NCBI RefSeq assembly: GCF_022397915.1
Contig: NZ_JAKEUO010000006.1
Location: 4,192 to 68,191, forward strand
Length of the DNA stretch: 64,000 nt
Source: Vibrio sp. Isolate34
GTDB taxonomy: Bacteria > Pseudomonadota > Gammaproteobacteria > Enterobacterales > Vibrionaceae
Direction of reading: 5' to 3'
Shown: positions 39,644-47,816 of the stretch, in pieces
Layout of the letters: every line of letters starts with the position of its first letter
How positions within the stretch are numbered: position 1 is the stretch's first letter
Made by a program: the position numbers and the translations under genes
The notes under the pieces: generated by a model
What the model was told of the DNA's origin: nothing
Database searches by the model: none
Seen by the model: the letters and a program-made list of their open reading frames with translations, nothing else

Positions 39644-41419
39644 TTAAGAAGTCTTGAACTGCGCTACGGCTTGGTCCATATCATTCGCTTGCTCTGCGAC
39701 TTTATCGACTTCAATCAAACAATGTTGAGCTGAGGCGTTGTTGTCGTTCGAGATGGTGTTCAGCTCTGTGATTGAATCACTCACTTGCGCCATTACAGCA
39801 CCCTGCTCTTCAATCGCTGACGCGATACGTTCAGAGTTACCTTGAATACTCTCCATGTCACTTAAGATCAGCTGTAGGCTAGCATCCAGTTCTTCTGAAT
39901 CTTTAAGCGTCAGTTGACCTTGTTGGTTACACTCGCCAATCTCGGTCATAGAAGCGTTCATTTGACTTTGGATCGCAGTAACAACACTGGTGATTTCAGT
40001 AGTTGATTGATGCGTTCGGCTTGCTAGCGCACGTACTTCGTCTGCTACAACGGCAAAGCCTCGACCTTGCTCACCCGCACGCGCTGCTTCGATCGCCGCG
40101 TTCAATGCCAGCAGATTGGTTTGTTCTGCAATACCTTGGATGATGTTGACTGCATCGCCGATTTGATCAACATGATGATTCAGTGAGCTAATTGAGTCTT
40201 GGCTACTTGATAGACGTTCAGACAACTGAGTAATGTTGTTGATGGTGTCGACAACCACTTCACGACCTTTAACGGCATTCACTTTCGCTTGATGAACCCC
40301 TTCAGCTGCAACCGATGTACTTTCCGAGATCTCGCCAATCGTTAGCACCATCTCTTGTACGGATGTGGTCATAGTCGAGGTGTGGTTTGCTTGAACCTCA
40401 AATTGTTTGATTACCGACTCTAACTCATCATGCATGTTTGAAGTACTTTGAGTCAGTTGCAGAGATTTAGACTGAGATGCAGCAATCAAACCTTCAAGTT
40501 GATCCAACAGTTGGTTGAAGTACTCGCCTAGCGTGCTGAGTTCGTCTTTACCGTCTAGGTGAGAGCGAATAGACACATCGTTTGAATTTACGATATTGCG
40601 GATCACTGAGAGCAGAGACTCAATCTTACCAATAATAGAACGGACGATTAACCAGCTGAACAGAATGATCGACACAAGCAATGTGACGCAAAGGATGTTG
40701 TTGATCAGCGATAGTTTATCCATCTCTTTCTGTGTTTGTTGGTCTAACACCGCCGAAAACTCTTTAAATTGAGTTTCGATAACGTGTGAGCCAGAACGCG
40801 TTTCGCCTAGCAAGCCTTCGTTATGTTTCAAACCGATCACGCGCTTCTGCTCAACCACTTTGCGAGCAGCGTCAATCAAAGCAGCTGAGCTACTCATATT
40901 CGAAGTTATAGAAAGAACACTCGAGTCGAATTCGCCCTTCTCAATTAAGTCATTGAACAGGTAAAGTTCGATTTTTTGTTCAGCACTCGCTGTTGCGCTG
41001 ATGTTATCGAGCAAAACATGAAACTCGCCTAACATGCCTTTTTCACGTGCTAACCCATAGACTTCACTCGCTTTAACTAGGTTAACAAAGCTGGTGTGGT
41101 AAGTTTCGATGTCTTCCCGTAGGTGTGTGCTGTTGGCTAAACCTAAATCACTGAGCACTGCATTTAGCTCCGATTCAGACGCTAAAAATTTGTTGTAGTT
41201 TACGTCGAACTTGTCGAGGTATTTCATATCACTACGCAGTAAGAAATCTTTCTCGTTACGGCGAAGGTTGAGCAAGCGCACTTCAAGTTCTTTGGTAATT
41301 TGTTTAGCTTCACTCATTCGAGCTGTGGTGTCTGCAAATTGTGATGTGGTAAACAGCAGTGAAATCATGCCGAAGATGGAGAACATCCCCAACGAATAGA
41401 GCTTTTTCTTTATATTCAT
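39644..41419 (-). CDS. Methyl-accepting chemotaxis protein
   Basis: A 591-aa inner-membrane chemoreceptor. TM1 is at residues about 10-28 and TM2 at about 243-263, with a mostly helical periplasmic sensor between them (a helical-bundle type with [14 protein letters not shown]). A HAMP domain follows, then the long signalling coiled coil with the hairpin tip [37 protein letters not shown]. It ends VAQFKTS, without a CheR-binding pentapeptide. The ligand is unknown. About 500 bp upstream to the MarR gene hold only terminators and promoter DNA. Confidence 0.93.
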   Translation of the reverse strand: MNIKKKLYSLGMFSIFGMISLLFTTSQFADTTARMSEAKQITKELEVRLLNLRRNEKDFLLRSDMKYLDKFDVNYNKFLASESELNAVLSDLGLANSTHLREDIETYHTSFVNLVKASEVYGLAREKGMLGEFHVLLDNISATASAEQKIELYLFNDLIEKGEFDSSVLSITSNMSSSAALIDAARKVVEQKRVIGLKHNEGLLGETRSGSHVIETQFKEFSAVLDQQTQKEMDKLSLINNILCVTLLVSIILFSWLIVRSIIGKIESLLSVIRNIVNSNDVSIRSHLDGKDELSTLGEYFNQLLDQLEGLIAASQSKSLQLTQSTSNMHDELESVIKQFEVQANHTSTMTTSVQEMVLTIGEISESTSVAAEGVHQAKVNAVKGREVVVDTINNITQLSERLSSSQDSISSLNHHVDQIGDAVNIIQGIAEQTNLLALNAAIEAARAGEQGRGFAVVADEVRALASRTHQSTTEITSVVTAIQSQMNASMTEIGECNQQGQLTLKDSEELDASLQLILSDMESIQGNSERIASAIEEQGAVMAQVSDSITELNTISNDNNASAQHCLIEVDKVAEQANDMDQAVAQFKTS

Positions 41420-41828
41420 ATACGTGGCTCGTCTTTACTAAATTAACTATGAGTATCTAAATAAATCGCGTCAAGAATGGATATCCAACTTGCGCGACCT
41501 GATTGTTGTTATGGTTTTTATATAGATAATGAGCGTCTAAAACTGTGGCTTCTAAGTCCACTCGCTATGACGTTCCCAATTGCATTTAAACAGCAAATGA
41601 AGCAGCCAACTAAAGTTAATTTTATCAATAACACAAATTTATTACATGTACATCCGTTGCGTTATAAATTTGGGAGACGGGTATTTGACGAGGCAAGTAC
41701 ACCTCGCACAATAGGCCACACAAGACTTTGAATTGAAAGGCTTTAGCGTTTCATTGGCCTTTATATCGGCAATGACATTATTTTGGCTCATCAGAGGAGC
41801 CGGAATGAGGTTTAATATCTAGATTTAT

Positions 41829-41862
41829 AAAAAATGGACCGCCCCTATTCGGATACGATCCA
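41829..41862 (-). terminator. Terminator of the dmeF-marR transcript
   Basis: On the minus strand TGGATCG pairs with CGGTCCA (one wobble), then ATTTTTTAT. It lies about 70 bp after the MarR stop. Confidence 0.65.
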
Positions 41863-41912
41863 CTTGTCTGCCTTCGTGACCGGTGATTAGTGATTGTTGA
41901 TTCGACTTTCTG

Positions 41913-41936
41913 CTAAAACTAAAACTAAAACTAAAA
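41913..41936. repeat. CTAAAA hexanucleotide repeat, four copies
   Basis: Four perfect tandem CTAAAA units cover the last codon and the stop of the MarR gene. Read on the minus strand each unit supplies TTT-TAG in frame, so changes in copy number would not alter the protein. Confidence 0.85.
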
Positions 41937-42347
41937 CGCTTTAACCATCTTAGTCAGGCATTTCAACAATACGGCTTTCTCATCTTCTTCGATGTCTTGC
42001 GTTAGTTCATTAACGAGGTTCAAGTGAAGTTGGTTGTGGTGAACGTGGATCTTCTGACCTTCATCGGTCAAGGCCACCACAATCGCACGACGATCAGTTG
42101 GGTGCTCATGGCGCTCGATCAACTCTGCCTTAACCAACTTCTCAATTTGAACAGTAAGTGTGCCAGTAGTGATGCCTAGCTTTTCTGCCAGCTCTTTCAT
42201 TCTTAACGCACCATGCATACCAAGCACTTCGATGGTATGTACTTGCGCTAAGGAGTAACCCGTTTCTTTGACAACAGATTGCTCCCACGAAGACATTTTA
42301 TCGTAGAACTCAGTCAGTATTTGATTAAGCTGTTCTATATTTCGCAT
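41931..42347 (-). CDS. MarR-family transcriptional regulator
   Basis: A 138-aa winged-helix regulator from the Met in MRNIEQLNQILTEFYDKM. The DNA-binding part reads LRMKELAEKLGITTGTLTVQIEKLVKAELIERHEHPTDRRAIVVALTDEGQ, a clear MarR signature. The start lies inside the 3' end of the dmeF-like exporter gene (23-bp overlap), so both are in one operon. Two MarR-type palindromes precede the exporter, so it probably represses its own operon and is relieved by a metal or other ligand. Confidence 0.87.
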   Translation of the reverse strand: MRNIEQLNQILTEFYDKMSSWEQSVVKETGYSLAQVHTIEVLGMHGALRMKELAEKLGITTGTLTVQIEKLVKAELIERHEHPTDRRAIVVALTDEGQKIHVHHNQLHLNLVNELTQDIEEDEKAVLLKCLTKMVKAF

Positions 42348-43320
42348 GGCCGTTTGAGTGCACTTCAAGAGTAAGATGACTAATCTTATCAAACTTGGCG
42401 AGAATTTGTTTATATTCAGAGACGCTTTTATCGCTGTTTGATTCAAGAGTAATCGCTGCTGAGTAGTGATGCCCGCTCACCTTCCACATGTGTAAATCGG
42501 TTACGGCGGCATAAGGAGCTAAAGCTTCAGTTATGTCGTTACGGTACTCATCGTCAATATTTTGGTCGAGCAAGATTGGACTTGTCTGTTTCATGAGGTT
42601 CATTGTCCATTTGGCAATCACAACCGCACCAACCATACCCATTGCGGCATCCAACCAGTTCCAACCGTAAAACTTACCAAATAGCAGAGCAACGATCGCC
42701 AACAGAGAAGTCAATGTATCGGCCAAGACGTGCATGTAGGCCGCTCGCAAGTTGTGATCGTGATGTTGCCCTTTGTGCTCTGCGTGTTCTTGATGCCCAT
42801 CATGTTGATGATTGTGGCTGTGTCCCTTATGTTCAGAATGAGAGTGTTCGTGTCCATGAGCATGTCCGTGGTCATGATGATGATCCCCTAGCAAAAACAT
42901 ACTCACGACATTCACTGTCAAACCAATACACGCAACAATAATCGCTTCATTAAACTTAATCGCTTGTGGATTAAACAAGCGATGTACTGACTCCACCAGC
43001 ATCAACAACGCCACAATACCCAATGCTATCGCGCTGGTGTAGCCTCCTAACACACTGACTTTGCCCGTACCGAAAGAGAAGCGTTCACTGTCAGCATGCT
43101 TCTTCGCATAACGGTATGCGAACAAGGTGATACCAAACGCTGCTGCATGCGTTCCCATGTGCCAACCATCAGCAAGTAATGCCATGGAACCGTAAATGGT
43201 ACCGGCAACGATCTCTACAACCATGGTGGTGACAGTTAACAAGAGAACGTAGAAAGTGCGTTTTTCACCTTGTTGATTGTGTGAAGAGAAGTTGTGTTGA
43301 TGACGTGTTGGAAAACTCAA
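42325..43320 (-). CDS. dmeF: CDF-family metal exporter, DmeF type
   Basis: A 331-aa cation diffusion facilitator. Six membrane segments are visible. Metal-site motifs are in TM2 (LLADGWHMGTHAAAF) and TM5 (YMHVLADTLTSLLAI). The loop between TM4 and TM5 is very rich in His (residues about 145-190), and the N-terminus MSFPTRHQHNFSSHNQQGEKRT is typical of DmeF. DmeF homologues export cobalt and nickel; that substrate range is assumed from the family. A cytoplasmic domain follows (VTDLHMWKVSGHHYSAAITLES). It is the first gene of the operon with MarR. Confidence 0.88.
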   Translation of the reverse strand: MSFPTRHQHNFSSHNQQGEKRTFYVLLLTVTTMVVEIVAGTIYGSMALLADGWHMGTHAAAFGITLFAYRYAKKHADSERFSFGTGKVSVLGGYTSAIALGIVALLMLVESVHRLFNPQAIKFNEAIIVACIGLTVNVVSMFLLGDHHHDHGHAHGHEHSHSEHKGHSHNHQHDGHQEHAEHKGQHHDHNLRAAYMHVLADTLTSLLAIVALLFGKFYGWNWLDAAMGMVGAVVIAKWTMNLMKQTSPILLDQNIDDEYRNDITEALAPYAAVTDLHMWKVSGHHYSAAITLESNSDKSVSEYKQILAKFDKISHLTLEVHSNGHAKYRTA

Positions 43321-43388
43321 AATGGCGTCCTTAGATTGTGTTAGTAGTTAGACGATCTTTCTTAAGAAGAGAATTTTGATTAACAAGT

Positions 43389-43437
43389 AGTTTGACAATC
43401 AAATCAATTGATTGAAATTTAGTTTGATAATCAAACT
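43389..43437. promoter_or_regulatory. Two MarR-type operators upstream of the metal exporter
   Basis: Site 1, AGTTTGACAATCAAAT, is nearly symmetric; site 2, AGTTTGATAATCAAACT (43421-43437), is a perfect palindrome around three bases. Their centres are 32 bp apart, about three helical turns, on one DNA face. A further ATCAATTGAT palindrome lies between. TTTGA-N3-TCAAA is a common form for MarR family sites. Confidence 0.75.
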
Positions 43438-43546
43438 TTGTCAACGATGAATTTTGAGGCTCTGATTTACAGAAGGAATGGATGATGAGAGCTTTAAGTT
43501 GTTTCTCTAGTCTATTGCTCTGAGCAAAAACAATGCTTTACCTGCA

Positions 43547-43572
43547 CAAAAAAGCCCACACGCGGTGGGCTT
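43547..43572 (-). terminator. Terminator of the LysR gene
   Basis: On the minus strand AAGCCCAC wraps around CGCGT to GTGGGCTT, then T6 and GTGCAGG. It begins 25 bp after the LysR stop. Confidence 0.87.
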
Positions 43573-43597
43573 AGATAGATCTAACAGAAAGATGGAG

Positions 43598-44509
43598 TTA
43601 TTGGTTTTGCAACAGGGTGATCTCATCATTCACCCAGCCTAATAGCTGCTTGGTCGCTTTCGACAAGACTTGGTTCTGCCTCACGATGTAGCCAAGGCTG
43701 GTGCTAGAGAAATTGGTCAACGGTGTCACTTTGGATTTCAGATGCTGCTTGGTTGAAATCGCAAACTCTGGAATGATTGCCACACCAAACCCCGCTTCTG
43801 CCCAGTCGATTTGAGCGTCGACGCTCCCTACTTCCATGACCCTGTGATTAGGTAGGTTTAAGCTCGGTAAACCTTCATCGATGAAGTCACGCGTTCTCGT
43901 ATCATGACCCAGTAGAATCAAAGTCAATTCCGCTTCTGCACCTTCATCTTCGAACTGACTTTCTATCGAATTATTTGCGCTTTGGATATCTAATCCATCG
44001 CCAAGTGCACACCATGAAAGCTCTTGCAGCTTGGTAAAATAGAGTGACTCGTTTTGCTGTTCTTTCGCTATCACGAACCCAAGATCTGCCTGAGCATTCT
44101 TAACCAAACTCGATGCCTGAGACGACGTGGTATTCAACAACGTGAGATCGATACCCGGATATTGCGCTTTGAATTTTTGGAACGGACGAATCAGCAAGAA
44201 TCGAGAAATGATGTCACTCACAGCGATGGTTAGCGTCCCTATTTTAAGGTCGTTGATCGCATTGAGATCAGCCTGACAAATCTGGAGTTCGAGTAGCGTC
44301 CTTTGGCTTGTTTCCAACAGCCGTTCACCCGCTTGAGTCAGTTGAAATGGGCTTCGCTCTATCAACTTTATGCGTGTTTGTTGTTCTAACTGCTTTAGAT
44401 GCAGGCTCACATTAGGCTGCGTCATGTGCAGTGCATTAGCCGCTTTCCCGAAATGTTTGTACTCCGCGAGCGTCACAAACGTTTTCAACAAATTAATATC
44501 AAGCATCAT
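43598..44509 (-). CDS. LysR-family regulator divergent from a PurA-like gene
   Basis: A 303-aa LysR-type regulator: winged helix INLLKTFVTLAEYKHFGKAANALHMTQPNVSLHLKQLEQQTRIKLIER, then an effector domain with GTLTIAVSDIISRFLLIRPFQKFKAQYPGIDL. It is divergent from the PurA-like gene, the usual layout when a LysR protein controls its neighbour. The inducer is not known. The start may be the first or second Met. Confidence 0.88.
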   Translation of the reverse strand: MMLDINLLKTFVTLAEYKHFGKAANALHMTQPNVSLHLKQLEQQTRIKLIERSPFQLTQAGERLLETSQRTLLELQICQADLNAINDLKIGTLTIAVSDIISRFLLIRPFQKFKAQYPGIDLTLLNTTSSQASSLVKNAQADLGFVIAKEQQNESLYFTKLQELSWCALGDGLDIQSANNSIESQFEDEGAEAELTLILLGHDTRTRDFIDEGLPSLNLPNHRVMEVGSVDAQIDWAEAGFGVAIIPEFAISTKQHLKSKVTPLTNFSSTSLGYIVRQNQVLSKATKQLLGWVNDEITLLQNQ

Positions 44510-44560
44510 GTCCTCTCTCGGTCCATTTACACATCTTCTAAAGCGAAGGATATCCCCACC

Positions 44561-44606
44561 TCGTCATTCCCTACAGTAAGGGACGAACGTCATAGGGAAC
44601 CTCGCT
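44561..44606 (-). repeat. Second copy of the palindromic intergenic repeat
   Basis: Read on the minus strand it starts AGCGAGGTTCCCTAT and ends TAGGGAATGACGA, matching the layout of 16200-16244. It lies between the LysR gene and the PurA-like gene. The inner part folds (TCCCT/AGGGA). Confidence 0.6.
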
Positions 44607-44639
44607 TATGGGTTAAGAATTTAAGAGTATATGGAATCC

Positions 44640-44660
44640 TTATCAAGATAATAAAGATAA
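44640..44660. promoter_or_regulatory. Possible LysR-type site before the PurA-like gene
   Basis: TTATC and GATAA form perfect 5-bp arms 11 bp apart, and an extra GATAA lies between (TTATCAAGATAA). It is 63-83 bp before the PurA-like ATG. The symmetry is suggestive; the site is AT-rich, so chance is possible. Confidence 0.3.
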
Positions 44661-44722
44661 TTAATTTCTCTTATTTTTATTGCAGGACTAACATGATTTC
44701 TCAATCAGTCAGGAGAAAAATT

Positions 44723-45982
44723 ATGCCATCTATTGTTGTTGTAGGCGCAAACTGGGGCGACGAAGGCAAAGGCCGTATCGTTGATTTTTTAGCAGATCAA
44801 GCTTCTGCTAGCATTCGCTTTCAAGGCGGAAACAATGCTGGCCATACCGTAGTAAACGACTTCGGTACGTTCAAACTGCATCAACTACCTAGTGGTATTT
44901 TTAATCCTGATTGTACGGCGGTTCTTGGCCCTGGCATGGTGATCAGCCCTGCTGCGCTAACTGAAGAAATTGCAGAAGTACAAGCAGCTGGTATTGAAGT
45001 TAAGATGGCTATTTCAGACCGTGCGACACTGTGTCTGCCTTTACACGCACTTGAAGATACACTTGAAGAAGAACGTTTGGGCGATGGCGCTTACGGTTCA
45101 ACACGTCAAGGTATTGCACCTGCTTACGGCGACCGCGTGATGAAGAAAGGTATTCTTGTGGGTTGGTTGAATCAGCCTGAAATTTTAGAGCAGCGTATTC
45201 AATTCCTGCTTGATTGGAAAATGCCTCAGCTTAGAGCGCTATACCCTCAATGTGATTTCACTCAGACGGCTTCTGAAATGACAGCGTGGCTACTTGAAGT
45301 GACTAAGGCTTGGCGTCCGTTCATTTGCAACGTGACTGAACCACTTAAAGCACTGCAATCACAAGATGCAAATCTATTGTTTGAAGCTCAACTAGGCGCA
45401 GGTCGTGACCTTGTCTACGGTGAATACCCTTGGACGACGTCTTCTAATGTAACTGCAGCTTACGCAGGTATCGGTAGTGGCTTACCTGCACTTCGCCCTG
45501 AGCGCGTTATTGCCGTTGCTAAATCTTTCAGCTCGTCTGTTGGTACTGGCACACTAGTGACTGCAATGGAAGAGCAAGACAGCTTCCGCGAAAGCTCTAA
45601 CGAATACGGTGCAACAACAGGTCGCCCGCGTGATATGGGTTACTTTGATGCGGTAGCAACTCGTAATGGCGTTGACCTGCAAGCCGCGACTGAAATCGCA
45701 CTGACTAAGATTGATTGCCTGTCTGGCTTATCTGAACTTAAGATCTGTACCGCTTACTCAGGTGAACACACTGAGAACCCAATTTGGCCACAGACTGCTG
45801 AACTGAAACCTGTTTATGAAGATATGGCTGGTTGGGACGAAGACATCACGGGTTGCCGCACGTTTAAGAGCCTTCCTCAAGCTGCACAAGATTACGTAAC
45901 TCGTATCGAAGAGTTGATGGGCGTGCCAATTGTGATGGTATCGGTCGGTCCTGAGCGCGAGCAAATGATCATTCGAGCTTAG
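44723..45982 (+). CDS. Divergent adenylosuccinate synthetase paralogue (PurA-like)
   Basis: A 419-aa enzyme of the adenylosuccinate synthetase family, which joins IMP and aspartate using GTP. The catalytic Asp13 (NWGDEGKG) and His41 (NAGHT) are kept. Other motifs differ from housekeeping PurA: GNNAGHT for GHNAGHT, STRQGIAPAYGDRV for TTGRGIGPAYEDKV, AQLGAGRDLVYGEYP for the GAQG...DHGTYP region, and GATTGRPRDMG for GATTGRRRRTG. The start is fixed by CAGGAG seven bases before the ATG and by homology. It is probably a second copy with altered use, controlled by the divergent LysR protein. The main purA normally lies elsewhere. Confidence 0.85.
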   Translation: MPSIVVVGANWGDEGKGRIVDFLADQASASIRFQGGNNAGHTVVNDFGTFKLHQLPSGIFNPDCTAVLGPGMVISPAALTEEIAEVQAAGIEVKMAISDRATLCLPLHALEDTLEEERLGDGAYGSTRQGIAPAYGDRVMKKGILVGWLNQPEILEQRIQFLLDWKMPQLRALYPQCDFTQTASEMTAWLLEVTKAWRPFICNVTEPLKALQSQDANLLFEAQLGAGRDLVYGEYPWTTSSNVTAAYAGIGSGLPALRPERVIAVAKSFSSSVGTGTLVTAMEEQDSFRESSNEYGATTGRPRDMGYFDAVATRNGVDLQAATEIALTKIDCLSGLSELKICTAYSGEHTENPIWPQTAELKPVYEDMAGWDEDITGCRTFKSLPQAAQDYVTRIEELMGVPIVMVSVGPEREQMIIRA

Positions 45983-45998
45983 TTTAGAAAGCTAAACC

Positions 45999-46031
45999 AT
46001 CTACATCTACATCTACATCTACATCTACATC
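45999..46031. repeat. ATCTAC hexanucleotide repeat, about 5.5 copies
   Basis: Five perfect tandem ATCTAC units plus a partial one lie 17 bp after the PurA-like stop and before its terminator. They are non-coding, and copy number may vary between strains. Confidence 0.9.
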
Positions 46032-46032
46032 A

Positions 46033-46057
46033 AAGCCTACATCCAGTGGGCTTTTTT
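46033..46057 (+). terminator. Terminator of the PurA-like gene
   Basis: AAGCC pairs with GGCTT around an 11-base loop whose ends (TAC/GT) extend the pairing, followed by T6. Confidence 0.7.
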
Positions 46058-46074
46058 ACAGTTGTCATCAACGT

Positions 46075-47016
46075 CTAAATCTTGTGCTTCTTATTGAGGT
46101 ACATGTTTTCATCGGAAGACTTTATTAGATTAATGATGTTGAAACTTCGGGATTCCGCAATGCCACAACCATATGAAAAACCGAGTGGTACCTCATCATC
46201 ACAACGAAAACCTTCAATGAAATCATCAAATTCAGCGTGAATTTTACTGATTAAATCAGAAGCATAACCCGGCTCTTCTGAGTGTATGACGACAATGAAC
46301 TCATCCCCACCGATTCTTGCCGAGATACTGTTATACGTTGAGTTGTTTTTTATGCACGATGCAAACCCAGAGATATAATCATCACCTTTGAAGTGGCCAT
46401 AGGTATCGTTTATGTACTTCAAATTATCCAAGTCGAAATACAAACAAACGATCTCGCCATCGCTGATGTTTGCTTTGTTGAATTCGTGGAAAAAGCCTCT
46501 TCGATTAAGAAGCGTAGTCATAATATCAAAATGACTGTTCTTGTATAAAATCCGACTCTCTTCTTTTAATAGGATCTCAGAACGCAGCAAGGTTGAAATG
46601 TTTTCAATCAAGTTAATTTGGCTTTGCGAATACGTTGTTGGCCTCAAATCGAACACCAAAAGAACCGCAAACACTTCACCATCGACATCCCTTACAGGAA
46701 CGCCGCAAAAAGATTTGTAGGCATCCGCTCCTTTTGCAGTCGTGGATTCACCATCAGAGTGACCACTCAAATAGACCGTGCGATTTTCGTTGTGTACATA
46801 CTCACAAAAGAGACTAATTTTGCTCTTATGTTGGTTGCACGATATGTTTGAGGAGCTCCAAACAATTTCAGAACCAGAGCAGCTCAAATCAGAGATCATA
46901 ATGATACCTGCGTTAGACGCGTCCATTATGTCTCGTATGTTATCCAATATTGATACCCAGGTATCTATATCGATATTTTTTTCCATCCCTTCAGAAGAGA
47001 TTTTATCAAAAAGCAT
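46075..47016 (-). CDS. GAF-GGDEF diguanylate cyclase
   Basis: A 313-aa protein. The N-terminal 150 residues look like a GAF sensor (WVSILDNIRDIMDASNAGIIMISD, FCGVPVRDVDGEVFAVLLVFD). The GGDEF domain follows, with YFDLDNLKYINDTYGHFKGDDYI and the intact active site ARIGGDEFIVV, and it ends SSDENMYLNKKHKI. It should make cyclic di-GMP from GTP. No membrane segment is seen. It lies just beyond the tad pilus operon, and c-di-GMP could influence pilus or biofilm output, but no direct link is visible. Confidence 0.88.
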   Translation of the reverse strand: MLFDKISSEGMEKNIDIDTWVSILDNIRDIMDASNAGIIMISDLSCSGSEIVWSSSNISCNQHKSKISLFCEYVHNENRTVYLSGHSDGESTTAKGADAYKSFCGVPVRDVDGEVFAVLLVFDLRPTTYSQSQINLIENISTLLRSEILLKEESRILYKNSHFDIMTTLLNRRGFFHEFNKANISDGEIVCLYFDLDNLKYINDTYGHFKGDDYISGFASCIKNNSTYNSISARIGGDEFIVVIHSEEPGYASDLISKIHAEFDDFIEGFRCDDEVPLGFSYGCGIAESRSFNIINLIKSSDENMYLNKKHKI

Positions 47017-47169
47017 TAATATTTCTTTAGTGTAAGACAGTTAAACTTGATTGAATATTCATTAGTATACGTTGTAACAAAAATTCCAAGAGCGATAATT
47101 TAGGGCGGTTATTACCTAGTACTAAGAACTAAGCAAGCACCAAGTTACAACCAAACCCAATCGTGCATC

Positions 47170-47808
47170 TTAATTTTCTAATTCGACGCTATCATTTTCA
47201 GAAGACCAAATCTCGGAGCGTCTATTCTGCGCTCTCCCCTCTGCGGTTGCATTGGAAGCTATAGGCTTACTTTCACCAAACGAACGAATAACGAGGCGGT
47301 TTTTCTCGATACCATCTGCGATTAAGCCATTCGATGTAGCCAGTGCTCTCTGTAGCCCTAACGCTTGGTTGTAACCTTCTGAGCCCGTGCTGTCAGTGTG
47401 ACCATCTACAGTAATTGAACTGCCATTAGTCTGTAATTCACCTGCTAATTGGCTCAATGCTTTGCTGCCCATTAGCGTTAAGTTGTGTTGGTCGAAACCA
47501 AAATGAAGGCGAGCCAACAGCCCTCTGCGCTCTTGGTTACTGATCCAAGTTTTACAGCCTGATTGATTCATGCCCAGATTGGATTGGCCTGCTAACGCTT
47601 GTTTTAACTCGCTGCTGTTAGACGACTGATCTATTTGTAGAAAGCCTTGTCTATGCTGTGCAATGCCGACGACATCATCGACTCTTACACTATGCTGATA
47701 TTCACTGAATGCGGTGTCGCAATAAACACTGATACCTTCTTCCGCATGGACGATAAAACTAAGTTGCAATGTCGATAGGACGATTGAACTGATCATTAAC
47801 TTTTTCAT
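47170..47808 (-). CDS. OmpA-family protein of the tad locus
   Basis: A 212-aa envelope protein with signal peptide MKKLMISSIVLSTLQLSFIVHA and a C-terminal OmpA-like peptidoglycan-binding domain (ITVDGHTDSTGSEGYNQALGLQRALAT, RSFGESKPIASNATAEGRAQNRRSEI). It starts 8 bp after the TadG stop and closes the tad operon, where it may anchor the pilus machinery to the wall. Confidence 0.87.
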   Translation of the reverse strand: MKKLMISSIVLSTLQLSFIVHAEEGISVYCDTAFSEYQHSVRVDDVVGIAQHRQGFLQIDQSSNSSELKQALAGQSNLGMNQSGCKTWISNQERRGLLARLHFGFDQHNLTLMGSKALSQLAGELQTNGSSITVDGHTDSTGSEGYNQALGLQRALATSNGLIADGIEKNRLVIRSFGESKPIASNATAEGRAQNRRSEIWSSENDSVELEN

Positions 47809-47816
47809 ATTTTCCT

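Noticed and set aside
41477..41731. 84-codon plus-strand frame between the chemoreceptor and MarR genes
   Set aside because: No ribosome-binding site, unusual composition and overlap with the chemoreceptor promoter region; only a short hairpin follows it.
44723..45982. Idea that the PurA paralogue is a PurZ (2-aminoadenine pathway) enzyme
   Set aside because: The Asp13 that PurZ proteins replace is present, and no DatZ or phage DNA polymerase gene is nearby.
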